Below are positions 11,321 to 22,882 of a stretch of DNA of 64,000 nt, piece after piece. Source of the stretch: Chondrosia reniformis (Eukaryota > Porifera > Demospongiae > Chondrillida > Chondrillidae). The notes under the pieces are model-generated. The model was not told where the DNA came from. It saw only the letters and a list, made by a program, of their open reading frames with translations, and did no database searches. How positions within the stretch are numbered: the first letter of the stretch is position 1; every line of letters begins with the position of its first letter. The DNA lies in the NCBI GenBank assembly GCA_947172415.1, contig OX359189.1, positions 5,780,501 through 5,844,500 of the forward strand, in the 5' to 3' direction. Both the position numbers and the translations under genes were made by a program.

Positions 11321-12475
11321 ACAAAATACTACAGCCATAAAGACTTTCTGTCTGACTTAAAAAAATCTCAAGATTTAGACCTAAGAGGCTCTTCAATTGT
11401 AGTAAGTGAAGGCCTGCAAGAAGTAGAACGTAGAAGCATATCTATGTACCAACTGCGAAGAATAGTAAAACATTTCCAACTGGAAAAAAAGTTTAATCTG
11501 GACCTGAAAGATATCAGTGTTGAAGACCTTTTAAAGTTTGCAGCCTATGCTTTCCTGAAGCATAGAATTGTTACCATCAAAGGAGACTGGTCTAGGTACC
11601 TAACTTACATAAGTAGAGACAAAGTTAGTAAAACAGGAACCTATTAAAATAGTACTGTATATTTGAGTTTTGTATATCTTAAAATTATAGTTATAACTAC
11701 AATTATTATTGAGCTTTTTTGAAGCTAAGCCTACTGTATACCCATGGTATATCAGCAAATTAATTAGTGGACTTTAGTATAGTTGGATGTAGTAACTTCA
11801 AGTCCTCATCACACATGTATAACTACATGTATACTACACATAACTTCATGGGTTATAATGATTTCAAATTCATCAAGTTGTCGTAGGTGGTCCTTTAGGT
11901 TTTCATTCAGTTCCCTGTGAAGTTTAGTTGGTGGTTCCATGTTGACAGAGCAACATTTCCAACAGCCTGAAGCATTACTTTACCCTATGTCAGATTTCAG
12001 TGTAATAGTCATAGTAAGGCCTATTGCTCTTCTCATTTATATTGTACAGTCAAAGTAACAGCCCACATGGAGCAAGATACAACACATTTGTCAATAGAAC
12101 CAGTTCCACGAAGAGACAATGAAATAATTAGTATAGGGTTAAAAAAAATCAAGAACACAAGTAACTATATTCTCATCATAGTTGGTGTAAACACTAAAGA
12201 TGAATTCATAATAATCAACCAATGAAATATCGAAATTACTATAAGACTTTATTGCATTTTATTATCTTGCCATTGATGAAAAGTGTTAAACGTAACTCAA
12301 TGGGCAGCCATTTTATACAAATTAAATGGCTGCCTGTCACTCTCAAACTCTTACAATTTAATACGCTTCGATTTGCAAAATACTTTTGTATCCGACTTTT
12401 TTATAGATTTAATGATAAACACACTATATACACTTACTTATGCACATGGTAGTGATCTTTGAATAAAAATCAAAT
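11313..12475. repeat. Segmental duplication, copy 2
   Basis: Nearly identical to 6048-6897 plus 7665-7930. It starts precisely at the CACAG acceptor of the last exon in copy 1, directly after Gypsy sequence. The upstream exon (5895-5960) is not present here. Confidence 0.8.
11316..11647 (+). pseudogene. Duplicate of the unassigned terminal exon
   Basis: Encodes the same C-terminal sequence as 6054-6382 with one visible difference (KDFLSD instead of KDVLSD) and the same TAA. It lacks the preceding exon and any start of its own. It is open for 117 codons only because Gypsy-derived sequence happens to stay in frame ahead of it. Probably not a functional gene. Confidence 0.6.
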
Positions 12476-13165
12476 TGTGAGTTTTAAACAAACCATGAAC
12501 TAGCCACTAGCTAATTGACCAAGTTGTGCCTGATCCTTTAATAGAGCCCTTCACAGTGCCATTAATTATACATACTTACACCAGCAGATTAACTGAATTA
12601 GGTAAGGAACAGGCTATCAAGACAGACCAATATCTATCAGGCTGCCTGGACACTAACAAGGTAATTTCTTGGGAGTGTTGACCACTAGCTACCACTTCAA
12701 AGTAACAGGCCACATGCAGCAAGATATATGCAACACATTTGTCAATAGAACCAGTTTCACGAAGAGTCAATGATTAGTAAAGGGTTCTCAAACACCAAAG
12801 AACACCTCTTCTGTTAGTTCTTAATGTCCCAGTTGCACCAGTATTACTCTCTACCAAAACTCTCTACCAAAGAAGCTAATAGACTAGGGTGTAAAAATTG
12901 TTGAAGACAAGATATACTTGTTATTGGAAGAGCTTCATTAATTCCATGACAACGTCATACCCTAATCCATGATTAGATATTGGAGACTCTTGATAACGGC
13001 CACAGGTCAAAATCTAGAGTGTATCCAGTTGGATCAGCTAAGACGCAGTATTTAAATCCCCATTTAGTCAGTTTGTTCTGGATATACTGTCTAAAATGAC
13101 TCCTTGCCTTTGATTTGACCATCCATTCTACTGATAGCTCCTGTAGTGGCTGATAGTACTGTAAA
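12440..13165 (-). pseudogene. PGBD4-like piggyBac transposase remnant, copy 2
   Basis: Very similar to 7991-8760 and 22000-22720 on the minus strand, including the ELSVEWMVKSKARSHFRQYI block (about 13075-13145). The N-terminal ~200 bp present in the other copies are missing, and the sequence diverges at about 13165. Stops interrupt it. Confidence 0.65.
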
Positions 13166-13549
13166 GCCCATTGCAGGTCATGGAGCTATGATTTGGAGCT
13201 CTATGATATTGAAGACTAAGGATAATCTGAAACCCTATATTCGCCGTGGGCTCCAGTATGTTCATGCAAACTGACCCCAGTGGCCATTTTTGTTGAGCAA
13301 TCACGACCAAAAAATAAAAAAACCTGAAGGAACAAAAACGAAACAAAACTAAAAAACATTATTTAATTGTGAAACACCGCCGATATGTATACAAATTCTT
13401 TTATAACCACAAAACTCTCCTTTTATGTGCGATTTGCAAATATTCTACCTGCGTCTGTAACCATTTTCAAGAAATATATGTAACTCGTAGATAATTATAA
13501 CCAGTTTTAAGTCATTCTGTAAACAGCACTTAACTTCAACCAAATCCAG
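13166..13549. other. Region without a supported gene
   Basis: A short minus-strand open stretch (13128-13346) is partly derived from the PGBD4 repeat. No other structure was seen. Confidence 0.35.
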
Positions 13550-15051
13550 ATTCAGCGAGGTTGGGAGCCTGGATGGTCAAGAAAGTGATATAGAAGATAT
13601 ATTGAGTGATATTATAACTGTAAGTGTGAAAGAACTGTACATTCTTTCAACCATAATAAGTGCATTACAGTGTTTTTTTAGGAAAAATTTGCTAAAGCTC
13701 AAATGTGTTTTTGTACTTTTATTGCCATAGATCACGATATAATCATGAATATCATCCTACAACCGGAGCCATCACCTTACCAAACAACTGGGGCCATCAT
13801 CCAACCAACCGGGACCATCATCCTATCAACCGGGGCCATCATCCAACCAACCAGGGCCATCATCCAACCAAATGGGGCCATCATCCTACCAACCAGGGCC
13901 ATCATCCAACCAAATGGGGCCATCATCCAATCAACCGGGGCCATCAGCCTATCAAACGGGGCCATCATCCTACCATCCAGGGCCATCATCCAACCAACCG
14001 GGGCCATCATCCTATCAACCAGGGCAAGATAGGTTACTGGAACAATCGATTTTTCTAGCAATCTCCAAGTAGACATGGCTTTCTTCGTATACAAATTGCA
14101 GTTCAGATTTCAAATAAATATTATACTTTTGCGATATATATGCTATCACGTTATCACTTGATTTGAAGTTTTGCCGAAGTATGAAGGTAATTGCTTCAAA
14201 GTTAAAATGTAGGTAGTATAGCGAAGTTCGAAGCTTCGAATGGAAATGAGTGTACCGTATACGTACGGTATATACATGATTAAAAGCGGGACCACTGTAT
14301 AATATATGTAGTCTATGAAAACCTGTTTATATAACGATCTCATTGTATCTAGGCTCCTGGTCAGGCAACATGGGATATGGCTTTATGTTACCTGAATTTG
14401 TTTCATTACTGCACTAAGCTTAACAAAGGCAGCAGTCACCCATTGTTTAGCCCCAAAACTTCTGTAGAAGGAGAGCTTGATTCATCCTTCACCCCTTCTC
14501 ATTTCCAGTTAGCTGTACATCATTTACGCAATTTGGAAAAGGAAAATCCATTGCATGCAATAGATTCAAAGCGTGAACAAAGAATACAGGCCGTGCTTTT
14601 TACTTTGCTTTTAGATTTGGCGCAATACCATGATGACAAATGCAAAAAAGGTGGCCATCACTTTACAGTCTCACTGGAGCCACTCATGGTAAATGAACCT
14701 GATCGTGACGCTTACTCTGATATAGCATTAGTGTCAGTATATGATGAAGAACAGCATTTAATCCTTTTAATGGAGGTTAAGCTGAATTTGCACGAGGCCA
14801 AAACATCCATTTATCAAGCCCCTGTTAAAGATCGAAATGCCTTTGGACAACTTCTGCATGCAGCTGTATTATCAAACTGGTGTACCAACCGAGAGAACCC
14901 AATTCTTCTAGTCCTGGCCAGTGATAAAGTTCACCATTGCATTAAAGTGAAAATTGGAACTGACTTTGTTACTATAGTCGAGTACAACATCTTCCAAGCT
15001 CACATCGGCAGTGATGATTTCAAGAAAGTGATTTGCAGAAAGAAGTGCTAG
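13550..15051 (+). CDS. PD-(D/E)XK nuclease-like protein with a repeat-rich N-terminal region
   Basis: Exon 13550-13619 (acceptor CCAG, donor GTAAGT) encodes an acidic stretch (FSEVGSLDGQESDIEDILSD). Exon 2 starts at 13682 after TTTTTTTAG and runs through a 21-bp tandem repeat. The last exon, 14353-15051 (acceptor TCTAG), encodes 233 residues to TAG. In that exon the pattern YSDIALVSVYD, then LLMEVKLNL (ExK), then a helix with Gln (AFGQLLHAAVLSN) and a final strand fits the D...ExK...Q core of the PD-(D/E)XK nuclease fold. Phase agrees across all three exons only if a GC donor (GGGCAAGA at 14024) ends exon 2. The true start is not seen. Function (DNA cleavage, or a dead binding version) is inference; no exact family was recognised. 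Confidence 0.55.
13790..14023. repeat. 21-bp coding minisatellite, about 11 units
   Basis: The unit GGGGCCATCATCCAACCAACC and variants repeat about 11 times. As 21 is divisible by three, all plus-strand frames stay open: one gives GPSSNQP heptads, one GHHPTNQ, one GAIIQPT. Inside the nuclease-like gene the splice phases favour the GAIIQPT frame, although GPSS(N/Y)QP would be a more usual disordered linker. Confidence 0.85.
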
Positions 15052-15281
15052 CATTATGTCCAAGCCATTAACAGGAACAATTCCAAATGTTAATATATAT
15101 AATTGTGTGTGTAATTCTAGATAGTTTACCAGAAACTTCCATTATATTGACAGAACATGCAGTTAACTGAATATTTTTGTATAATGAAATTGTGTTTCAT
15201 GCATTTATCCATGTAAATATTACCACTTTGCAGAATGTATAGGAGCGCATGTAGTAAAAGTGGAATAGTGTATGTGTATGT
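15052..15281. other. 3' flank of the nuclease-like gene
   Basis: AT-rich with no gene; presumably the 3' UTR and spacer. Confidence 0.4.
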
Positions 15282-15464
15282 AGTATCATACATAGAGCCG
15301 ACCTTTTTCAAAGGATCTTCTTTATTCTGCTTTTCTTCTTGGATTGTCACCACATGAAAGAAGGCACTAATGGCTTCAAATCTATTTCGTGCCATCAAAT
15401 CGAGCTGCCTGACAAGAATCTTAAGGATAGACATGTTTACACGCAGTGAATATAGATAACATCA

Positions 15465-15780
15465 GTGACTATTGAAAACATCGAATCATTCAGTATTATT
15501 TTACTGAGAACCTGTCATGGAAAAATTGCCAAGACTCTCGAAAAAGAAGGAATTACAGTTTTGAAGAAAACTATCTGGACGATTATCAAGAAGTATAAGG
15601 AGCATGGCACAATCCATCACTTACCAGGATCAGGTAGACTATCACAGGAATTAATTGCATAAACTTGCTGAAGATCAAATGAGAAGTAATGATGAGACAA
15701 CTTCAAACCAGATAGTAAAGACATTGAAGCAACAAGGATGTGATGTCTATAGAAGTACTGCGATTACAATGATAATATGG
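15465..15780 (+). pseudogene. Tc1-like transposase N-terminal remnant, copy 1
   Basis: Encodes GKIAKTLEKEGITVLKKTIW then TIIKKYKEHGTIHHLPGSGR, the bipartite helix-turn-helix and GRPR-type linker of Tc1 transposases. It is shorter than the 18665 copy around SLLSQEL and stops early; no catalytic domain follows. Confidence 0.7.
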
Positions 15781-16265
15781 CCTTTACTTAGTGGACAGCC
15801 ATTTTATACAAATTAAATGGCTGACTGTCACACTTAAACTATTGCAATTAATTATGCTCCAGTTTGCAGAAAACCTCTGATTCAAACATTTTTATACATT
15901 CAATGATAAACATATCTAATTGCATGGTAGAAAATTGAAATATCAGTGACTTTTAAGTAAAAATCAATTTATAAAAGTTGAAATGGAAACTGCTTAACTC
16001 TTTGTGGTTCGGGTTTCTAGCCTTTTGGGGTTTTTCGGTCAAAACATAGCTCAAATGTCAACATTAAAGAACCCCTTTCTTTCATAGAGTGACACATTGT
16101 TGTAAACATTTTCATTTTTATCGATACAATGAAGGCAAGAGTAAGTGGCATAACAATTGAATTTACAATATTAAGTCGACCTAATACAGAAATGCCTTAC
16201 TGTAGGCATGCATGCACATTGTTACAAAACCTATCCACCCTTCCATGACCATGTAAACTATACAT

Positions 16266-16520
16266 TTGGAAGGCAACACTTACTCGGGTTATCCTCTCAG
16301 GAGAGGTGGGATAACCAGATCCACCGCCAATAGTTCAACGGTGTCAATAGTTGTTATAGTGATAGTTAGAGTTAGAACAGTCAGTGAAGTGTTTTCTCAA
16401 TTTTTAGTTTTGTTTGCTGAAGATATGAACAAAGATAAAATGAGTTTACTTAATTGGTCTCTTGTAAGTAAAAGATGGGCAGAGCCGCTTGGAATAGAAC
16501 GGTCTGACTGCATCTACTAA
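16266..16520 (+). other. Open frame inside repeat unit U, unassigned
   Basis: An 84-codon frame, closely matched at 23719-23973 in copy 3. The shared sequence includes MNK(D/N)KMSLLNWSLV. Because it lies in a repeated unit and is cut short in copy 2, it is more likely repeat-borne than a host gene. No domain was recognised. Confidence 0.3.
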
Positions 16521-16760
16521 AGCAGGTGTTACAGCATCACACACTGCTGTCGCCTAACCTGTACAACATACTTTACAGTTGACAAAAGAACTACTAAATG
16601 TTAAAATGAATAAAGGATCCTTTATTTACTATCCATTTCTCATTTTTATGCACGGCACCACATGTACTGTATATACAGTCAAACTTGTTTAGTACGTACC
16701 TGGGATAATGCGTACTCTCGTTTAATACATACTGTATCTTAGGAACAAGGGTCACTTCCT

Positions 16761-18317
16761 ATTCTGTGATTAATAAATTTCATAATCAAAGGCTTTTACC
16801 AAACCGTGCAGGCACCACAAAAAGCACCATTTCAAAAAGGGAAAGTACGTAGTTTTGACCAATTTGGTAAACATTGATACACATTATGATTTGATTAGAT
16901 TTCTTGCCTCATACCTTGTGGCATCTACATTGTAAATGTAATGACATCATATATATATTTTTACAATGACCCTGTACAATATTACCTGAAATATATTCCA
17001 TTTTACTAAGTCACACAATTCAACAAATAAGAATAATTCGGTAACAGCTATCACAGCGCTGCACTTGAACTGACGGCTTAAACGCCTTGGTGATCGATCG
17101 ACCGCCAAATATCACAAGTTTCTATACAAGGTAAGCTGTCTTTACGAGTAAACTTATCATCGGAGACACAAAGGCTACCACACAATGTATAAATTTAACT
17201 CATCATATACCGTAACAAAGAATCATCAGGAAGAAATAGCCAAATACCTTAAAAGCCACAAAAGATCTACAAAAGACCATGACGAAGGGTGATTCAAAGT
17301 CTGTGCTTGTAGAGGGAGGTTCAATTGAGTGCCTTGTTTGGTAGGACAACTGTTGTGTACCAACCATAATTTGATTGGCTACTCTGTTACCGAGATATTT
17401 TAATTTAAAGTCGAAAAATGTCACCTCAAAAAGTGTCAAATAGCTCCACAAAAAAGCTATCTACTTCTGCATAAATGAGCTGAGAAGCACCAAATTTGGT
17501 ATATATAATCTACAAGCATGGGTTCACAGGACTACGGGAGCGAATCGCCATTCTCGCTTGTATTCTGGAATAATTCCTGTTTTCCAAAAAATCGCAATAT
17601 CTTCGTCAAAACTTCAAGTATTCCAATTCGCTCCCGTCAGTTTGTGCACGCTTTGGGTGCCTTTACAGGCAAGTTGTCCGCGTTCGAATCGGTTGCAACG
17701 TAACAGATTAGTTAGATTTGCAACACCTTCGTTAACACTGATTCTATACAAATTAACTACGGAAAAAACGGTCTTACCATATTTTCGCCTTAAACAAACA
17801 TCAAATCGTAGAATTATCCATACTGTATACAATAATCAGTTAGTTTAAAGGCCAGCGACTATAACGTTTATTCACAAGAGGAGAAAGTTAACTCGGTCGA
17901 ATTTGGGCCCCATTAATTGTTGATTTCACACCTAATTTATCTATCACCTCCGTAAGTGTTTCTGAATGAATCTGCTATGCCGAAAGTAAAGAAGAGAGTC
18001 ACTCAATATCAAGTAGGCAATTAACGCTTAAAATTTAACACAAGATAAAGCTTTTTTATTCCTTTAATAATTCAAGTTTAGAAGTAGAGACAGGTTTAAA
18101 AATCTAGATATGAAAAATAGACCACTAACCTAACCTCTGTACCAAAATTCGTGTCGTTTTGATTTAGACACGATAGCCCCCCCTACTACCTTAAAACATC
18201 TATATAAAAATTTGCTTAGAGGTACCAATAACAGTTGAAGCCCTATATACCCTTGAGGCAGAAGAGAGACATGATATTATTAAAGCAATGGGAGAAAGCT
18301 ACACAGTACAGATCAAA
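16761..18317. other. Region without a supported gene
   Basis: Open stretches at 17203-17451 (minus) and 17518-17848 (both strands) show no domain. Splice-like signals occur but no convincing coding chain. Probably intergenic or old repeat DNA. Confidence 0.35.
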
Positions 18318-18500
18318 AAGGTAACGGTAGAAGTTAAACGGTAAACGCTAAGGGCTAAAAGCTAACCGCTAAACTATAACCGTTAAAGGCTAACCGATAG
18401 GATTTTTTAATAAACGATAAAAGGTAGCAGTAAAGAAAAATCAACTAACGTTTAGGGTGATGTAACCGATAAACATTTTTCGCTAAAGAAGGGCTAAAGT
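18318..18500. repeat. Degenerate AACGGTAAACGCTAA-type repeat tract
   Basis: A run of loosely repeated CGCTAAA / CGGTAAA / CCGTTAAA motifs without a fixed period. It looks like an old simple repeat that has drifted. Confidence 0.5.
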
Positions 18501-18663
18501 GTTTACTGTTGAATCGAGCTAAGCAGTAATAAATGAGATATAAATGTTAAGCAAACGTTAACTGGTAACTTCGCAAACTGCCGAGAGGGCTGACCTTTCG
18601 AGGTGTAAAGTCAGTGTGAAGAAATTAAGACAATAATCTTGTTAATATTTATACATCAATCAA

Positions 18664-19576
18664 GATGCCTATCAGTGACTATTGGAAACAGCGAATCATT
18701 CAGTATTATTTTACTGAGAACCTGTTATATGGAAAAATTGCCAAGATTCTCGAAAAAGAAAGACTTACAGTATTGAAGAAAACTATCTGGGCAATTATCA
18801 AGAAGTATGAGGAGCATGGCACAATCCATCACTTACCAGGATCAGGTAGACCATCATTACTTTCACAGGAATTGCATAAACCTGTTGAAGATCATATGAG
18901 AAGTAATGATGAGACAACTTCAAACCAGATAGTACAGACATTAATTGCAGCAACAAGGATGTGGTGTCTCTAGAAGCACTGCGCCTTCACTTAGTGGACA
19001 GCCATTTTATACAAATTAAATGGCTGACTGTCACTCTTAAACTATTGCAATTACTTATGCTCCAGTTTGCAGAAAACCTCTGATTCAAACATTTTTATAC
19101 ATTCAATGATAAACATATCTAATTGCATGGTAGAAAATTGAAATATCAGTGACTTTTAAGTAAAAATCAATTTATAGAGTTGAAATGGAAACTGCTGAAC
19201 TCTGTGTTTCGGGTTTTTAAAAACTTTCACTAGCCTTTTGTGGTTTTTCTGCCAAAACGTAGCTCAAATGTCAACATTAAAGAAGAATCCCTTTCTTTCA
19301 TAGAGTGACACTTTGTTGTAAACATTTTCATCTTTATTGATACAATGAAGACAAAAGTAAGTGGCATAACAATTGAATTTACAATATTAAGTCAACTTGA
19401 TACAGAAATTTAACTTACTAAAGCAAGTGTTACAGCATCACACACTGCTGTCTCCTAACCTGTACAACATACTTTACAGTTGACAAAAGAACTACTAAAT
19501 GTTAAAATGAATAAAGAATCCTTTATTTACTATCCATTTCTCATTTTTATGCACGGCACCACATGTACTGTATATA
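18664..19576 (+). mobile_element. Composite repeat unit U, copy 2
   Basis: Holds the Tc1-like fragment, the hairpin repeat (18996) and a version of the 0.6-kb block that has lost most of its middle, ending at a pogo-type end at 19577. Unlike copies 1 and 3 it is not preceded by a PGBD4 fragment, so its left flank may be closer to the original Tc1 5' side. Confidence 0.7.
18665..18973 (+). pseudogene. Tc1-like transposase N-terminal remnant, copy 2
   Basis: This is the best-preserved copy: MPISDYWKQRIIQYYFTEN start, helix-turn-helix block, HHLPGSGRPSLLSQEL linker, then DETTSNQIVQTL before the frame runs out at 18973. About 100 of the usual ~340 residues are present and the DDE domain is absent. 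Confidence 0.75.
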
Positions 19577-20830
19577 CAGTTGAACTCATTTAGTATATAC
19601 CTGGGATAATGCGTACTCTCAGTTAATACACACTGTATCTTAGGAACAAGGGTCACTTCCTATTCTATGATTAATAAATTTCATTGCATATATTGTATAT
19701 TTTCGGTTAACACGTACTGTAAAATTCAATTAAATGTTTTTTCGATTAATGCGTACTTCTGCAGCTGAACGAAAGGAATGGCTACTTTTCAAAAAAGAAT
19801 TCGATTACATTGAAGGATAAAATACAGGTTATCTCGAGAATTGAAAAAGGAGAGAAACATATAGACATATGCCATAGTTTAGGTCTACCAAAGACAACAG
19901 TTAACACAATTTGGAAGAAAAGAGAAATATTTAAGTGTCAGTACGAATCCTTCGAAGTATGTGGAGACTCTAAGCGTTTATGAACATCCCCTAACAAGGA
20001 TGTAGATGTCGCCCTGCTTGAATGGTTCAAGCAGGCGCCAAGTAGAAATATTTCAATCAACGTGCCACTTCTGTTGGCCAAAGCTAATTCGCTGGCATCC
20101 ACAATGGGTGACATGACGTTTAAAGCAACGACAGGATTTATCGACAGGTGGAAGACATAGGATAGCTTCAAAAAAAGTTTGTGAAAGCAGTTTCCCCAGC
20201 GGATACGTAAATGTGGGTGGACGTCACTCTGCCAGAACGTTTGCATGAATTCCCACCAGAAAACATCTTTAATAAAGGCGAAACGGGTCTTTTTACAAGT
20301 TGCAGCCTGATAAAACCCTGGCATTTAAAGGGCAGAAGGGCAGTGGAGGTAAGAAGGCTAAAGACCGCCTTACTGTTCTTGTGGGTGCCAGTATGATGGG
20401 TGAGAAGCTACCACACTCATTATAATTGGGAAGCCGAAGTCACCATGCTGTTTGAAAGGCATTCGGTCTGTGCCTCTGGATTACACTGCCAACACCAAAG
20501 CATGGATGACTTGTGACCTATTAGAAGACATTGTGCAGAAATGGAATCATAAATTTAGGCAACATATTTTACTAATTTTTGATAACTGCCCTTCTCACCC
20601 AAGACACTTGTCGTTCTCCAATATCACCGTAAAGTTCTTGCCACCGAACACCACCTCAAAACTCCAACCATGCGATCAGGGAATAATTCAATGCCTAAAA
20701 GTTCACTACCAATATCAACTGGTGCAAAAGAAGCTATTCGCAATTGATGGGGAACAAGAATTGTTTTGGATGCAATGCAGTGGCATGGGATGAAGTAACC
20801 AGCACTACTGTAATATATAAATTGCTTCCC
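19577..20830 (+). pseudogene. pogo/Tigger-type transposase, broken but nearly full length
   Basis: Starts with a pogo-type end at 19577. From ATG at 19749 the pieces follow in order: a CENP-B-type N-terminal helix-turn-helix (about 19800-19920), a second DNA-binding domain (EWFKQAPSRNISINVPLLL, about 20018-20160), and the DDE domain. In the DDE domain the first block reads IFNKGETGLF where families have DETG, so the first catalytic Asp is Gly here. LLIFDNCPSHP and LPPNTTSKLQPCDQGII (20452-20793) carry the other conserved blocks. Stops and frameshifts separate the pieces. Relatives include the jerky/Tigger-derived proteins; this copy is dead. Confidence 0.8.
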
Positions 20831-20904
20831 TCATGTGGGCTTTAAAACAGACTCCACTCCTCGAGCTCTGCACGAACACAATTCTTCTTTCAATCTTGCT
20901 GGAG

Positions 20905-21720
20905 CCCTTAATGTTTTTTATTTACTTGTATTCCCCTTTTTCATCTTATTATTACTGTTTTAAATTGATTTGAAAGTTTTCTTGGTGAAAATCTCAATAT
21001 AACGTCTTAGACAAGAGAGATATGCCGAAAACCATGATCTCTTACCTAAAAATGGCGACCGAGAAGACCACAATTTTCGCTTTTCATAACTAACCTGTTT
21101 TCTGTAGAGTGCATTCAGATTTAGGGCTGTCTACTCCCTAGTTCGGAAACATTTATAATGATTTATAACTTATACCTGTCCGCATAAGTTCGCATATTAG
21201 CGCTAGTCCATTTGACAAAGAAGAAAAAATGAATTTCGGGAATGGGCCTATTCCTGGTTAACCGCTTTTTGAACGCTGTAGAGAGTCGAAAGACATTTTG
21301 GCATTTAGAAAAGAGTGCATAAATGGCTGCAAATAACCGAATATAACCGAAAATCGCTTTGTTGACGATTTATGATGTATTAATTGGAAATACATTAGAT
21401 AGGGTGGCCATCTTTTTTCGGCCAATCCTACTTAGAGAGTACTACTGTACTCTCTGATATAGATTTTGGTCATAGGAGAAGTGCAGCTATTGAACGAGCA
21501 CATATTTAGTGAATAATGGCTGATTCAGAAGAGCTTAGAGAAACTATTAGCAGAGCTGTTAGTGATGCTATAGCCAGATCTCTACCTCCTCAAAGTAAAT
21601 CTAGAGCAACATCAGGAACACAAGGCACTATGAGCACTAAAAGAAGGAGGCAAAGTGAAATACATACCTTCCAGATTTCTAAAGCTCAAACGTTTTACGA
21701 TTCCGCTGCATCTGAAAATT
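20905..21720 (+). repeat. Duplicated block B, copy 1
   Basis: Closely matches 25160-25950 over about 800 bp, including a 5' exon-like sequence. Both copies follow pogo/Tigger sequence, so the block probably travels as part of the same repeat. Confidence 0.8.
21516..21720 (+). CDS. First-exon-like open frame in block B, unassigned
   Basis: From ATG at 21516 it encodes a helical lead (MADSEELRETISRAVSDAIA), then a Ser/Arg/Lys-rich stretch with KRRRQSE. This could be a 5' exon of a repeat-borne or host gene. Its frame continues only into hairpin repeat sequence. The second copy at 25765 carries an early stop. Function unknown. Confidence 0.35.
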
Positions 21721-21999
21721 CAATGGACAGCCATTTTATTCAAATTAAATGGCTGATTGTCACTCTCAAACTCTTGCAATTTCTTACGCTTCGATTTGCA
21801 AAAAAACTTTGTATCCAACGTTTTTATAGATTTAATGATAAACACACTATTATTATTATTATTATTATTATTATTGAAACACACCAGTAAAGGTGCAAAA
21901 AAGAACAAAGACAAATGCAAAATGGATACATAGATGATGCTGAAGACATAATAATGTCTAATTCATGTTGACTGAAGTGAGGAATGACAGTGTGAGTGA

Positions 22000-22882
22000 C
22001 TATATACACTTACTTATACACATGGTAGTGATCTTTGAAGTTGTGAGTTTCAAACAAACCATGTACTAGCCACTAATTGACCAGGTTGTGCCTGATCCTT
22101 CAATAGAGCCCTTCACAGTGCCATTAATTATACATACTTACATACTTACACCAGCAGATTAACTGAATTAGGTGAGGAACAGGCTATCAAGACAGACCAA
22201 TATCTATCAGGCTGCCTGGACACTAACAAGGTAATTTCTTGGGAGTGTTGACCACTAGCTACCACTTCAAAGTAACAGGCCACATGCAGCAAGATATATG
22301 CAACACATTTGTCAAAAGAACCAGTTTCACGAAGAGTCAATGATTAGTAAAGGGTTCTCAAACACCAAAGAACACCTCTTCTGTTAGTTCTCAATGTCCC
22401 AGTTGCACCAGTGTTACTCTCTGCCAAAGAAGCTAATAGACTAGGGTGTAAAAATTGTCGAAGAAGACAAGATATACTTGTTATTGGAAGAGCTTCATTA
22501 ATTCCATGACAATGTCATACCCTAATCCATGATTAGATATTGGAGACTCTTGATAACGGCCACAGGTCAAAATCTAGAGTGTATCCAGTTGGATCAGCTA
22601 TTTAAATCCCCATTTAGTCAGTTTGTTCAGGATATACTGTCTAAAATGACTCCTTGCCTTTGATTTGACCATCCATTCTACTGATAGCTCCTGTAGTGGC
22701 CGAGAGTACTGCAAACCCTTTGTTTTAATAGTATCATGCATAGGGCCGACCTTTTTCAAAGGATCTTCTTTATTCTGCTCTTCTTCTTGGATTGTCACCA
22801 CATGAAAGAAGGCACTAATGGCTTCAAATCTATTTTGTGTCATCAAATCGAGCTGCCTGACAAGAATCCTAAGGATAGACAT
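22000..22882 (-). pseudogene. PGBD4-like piggyBac transposase remnant, copy 3 (best preserved)
   Basis: An open frame of 94 codons from ATG at 22882 runs MSILRILVRQLDLMT, FEAISAFFHVVTIQEEEQNK, then KSKARSHFRQYILNKLTKWG. This is the DPL(R/K)K...KSKAR block typical of PGBD4-like piggyBac proteins. Beyond 22598 more piggyBac sequence continues in broken frames to about 22000, including a FDNFYT...GTLRTNRRG-like region (about 22390-22480). Confidence 0.75.

Larger units (their letters stand above)
15282..16760 (+). mobile_element. Composite repeat unit U, copy 1 (PGBD4 piece + Tc1 piece + pogo end)
   Basis: The unit contains a PGBD4-like N-terminal fragment on the minus strand (15282-15436, ATG at 15434), a Tc1-like transposase fragment on the plus strand (about 15450-15780), the hairpin repeat (15793), an unassigned 0.6-kb block, and a pogo/Tigger-type end (CAGTCAAACTTGTTTAGTACG from 16676). 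The whole arrangement recurs at 22725-24480, and in part at 18664-19690, so it was copied as a block after assembly. Confidence 0.75.

Noticed and set aside
11294-11647. Independent functional gene
   Set aside because: The start lies in Gypsy fossil sequence and the rest is a duplicated terminal exon lacking the upstream exon.
11313-12475. Processed retrocopy of the 5895-6382 gene
   Set aside because: The upstream exon is not joined to it and more than 800 bp of 3' genomic flank is included, which a processed copy would not carry.
13777-14094. 105-codon minus-strand frame of MMAPVGW-like repeats
   Set aside because: It is the complement of the 21-bp repeat, whose period keeps all frames open; the plus strand fits the neighbouring exons.
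17203-17848. Open frames on both strands
   Set aside because: No domain, no consistent splice chain, and both strands open to a similar extent.
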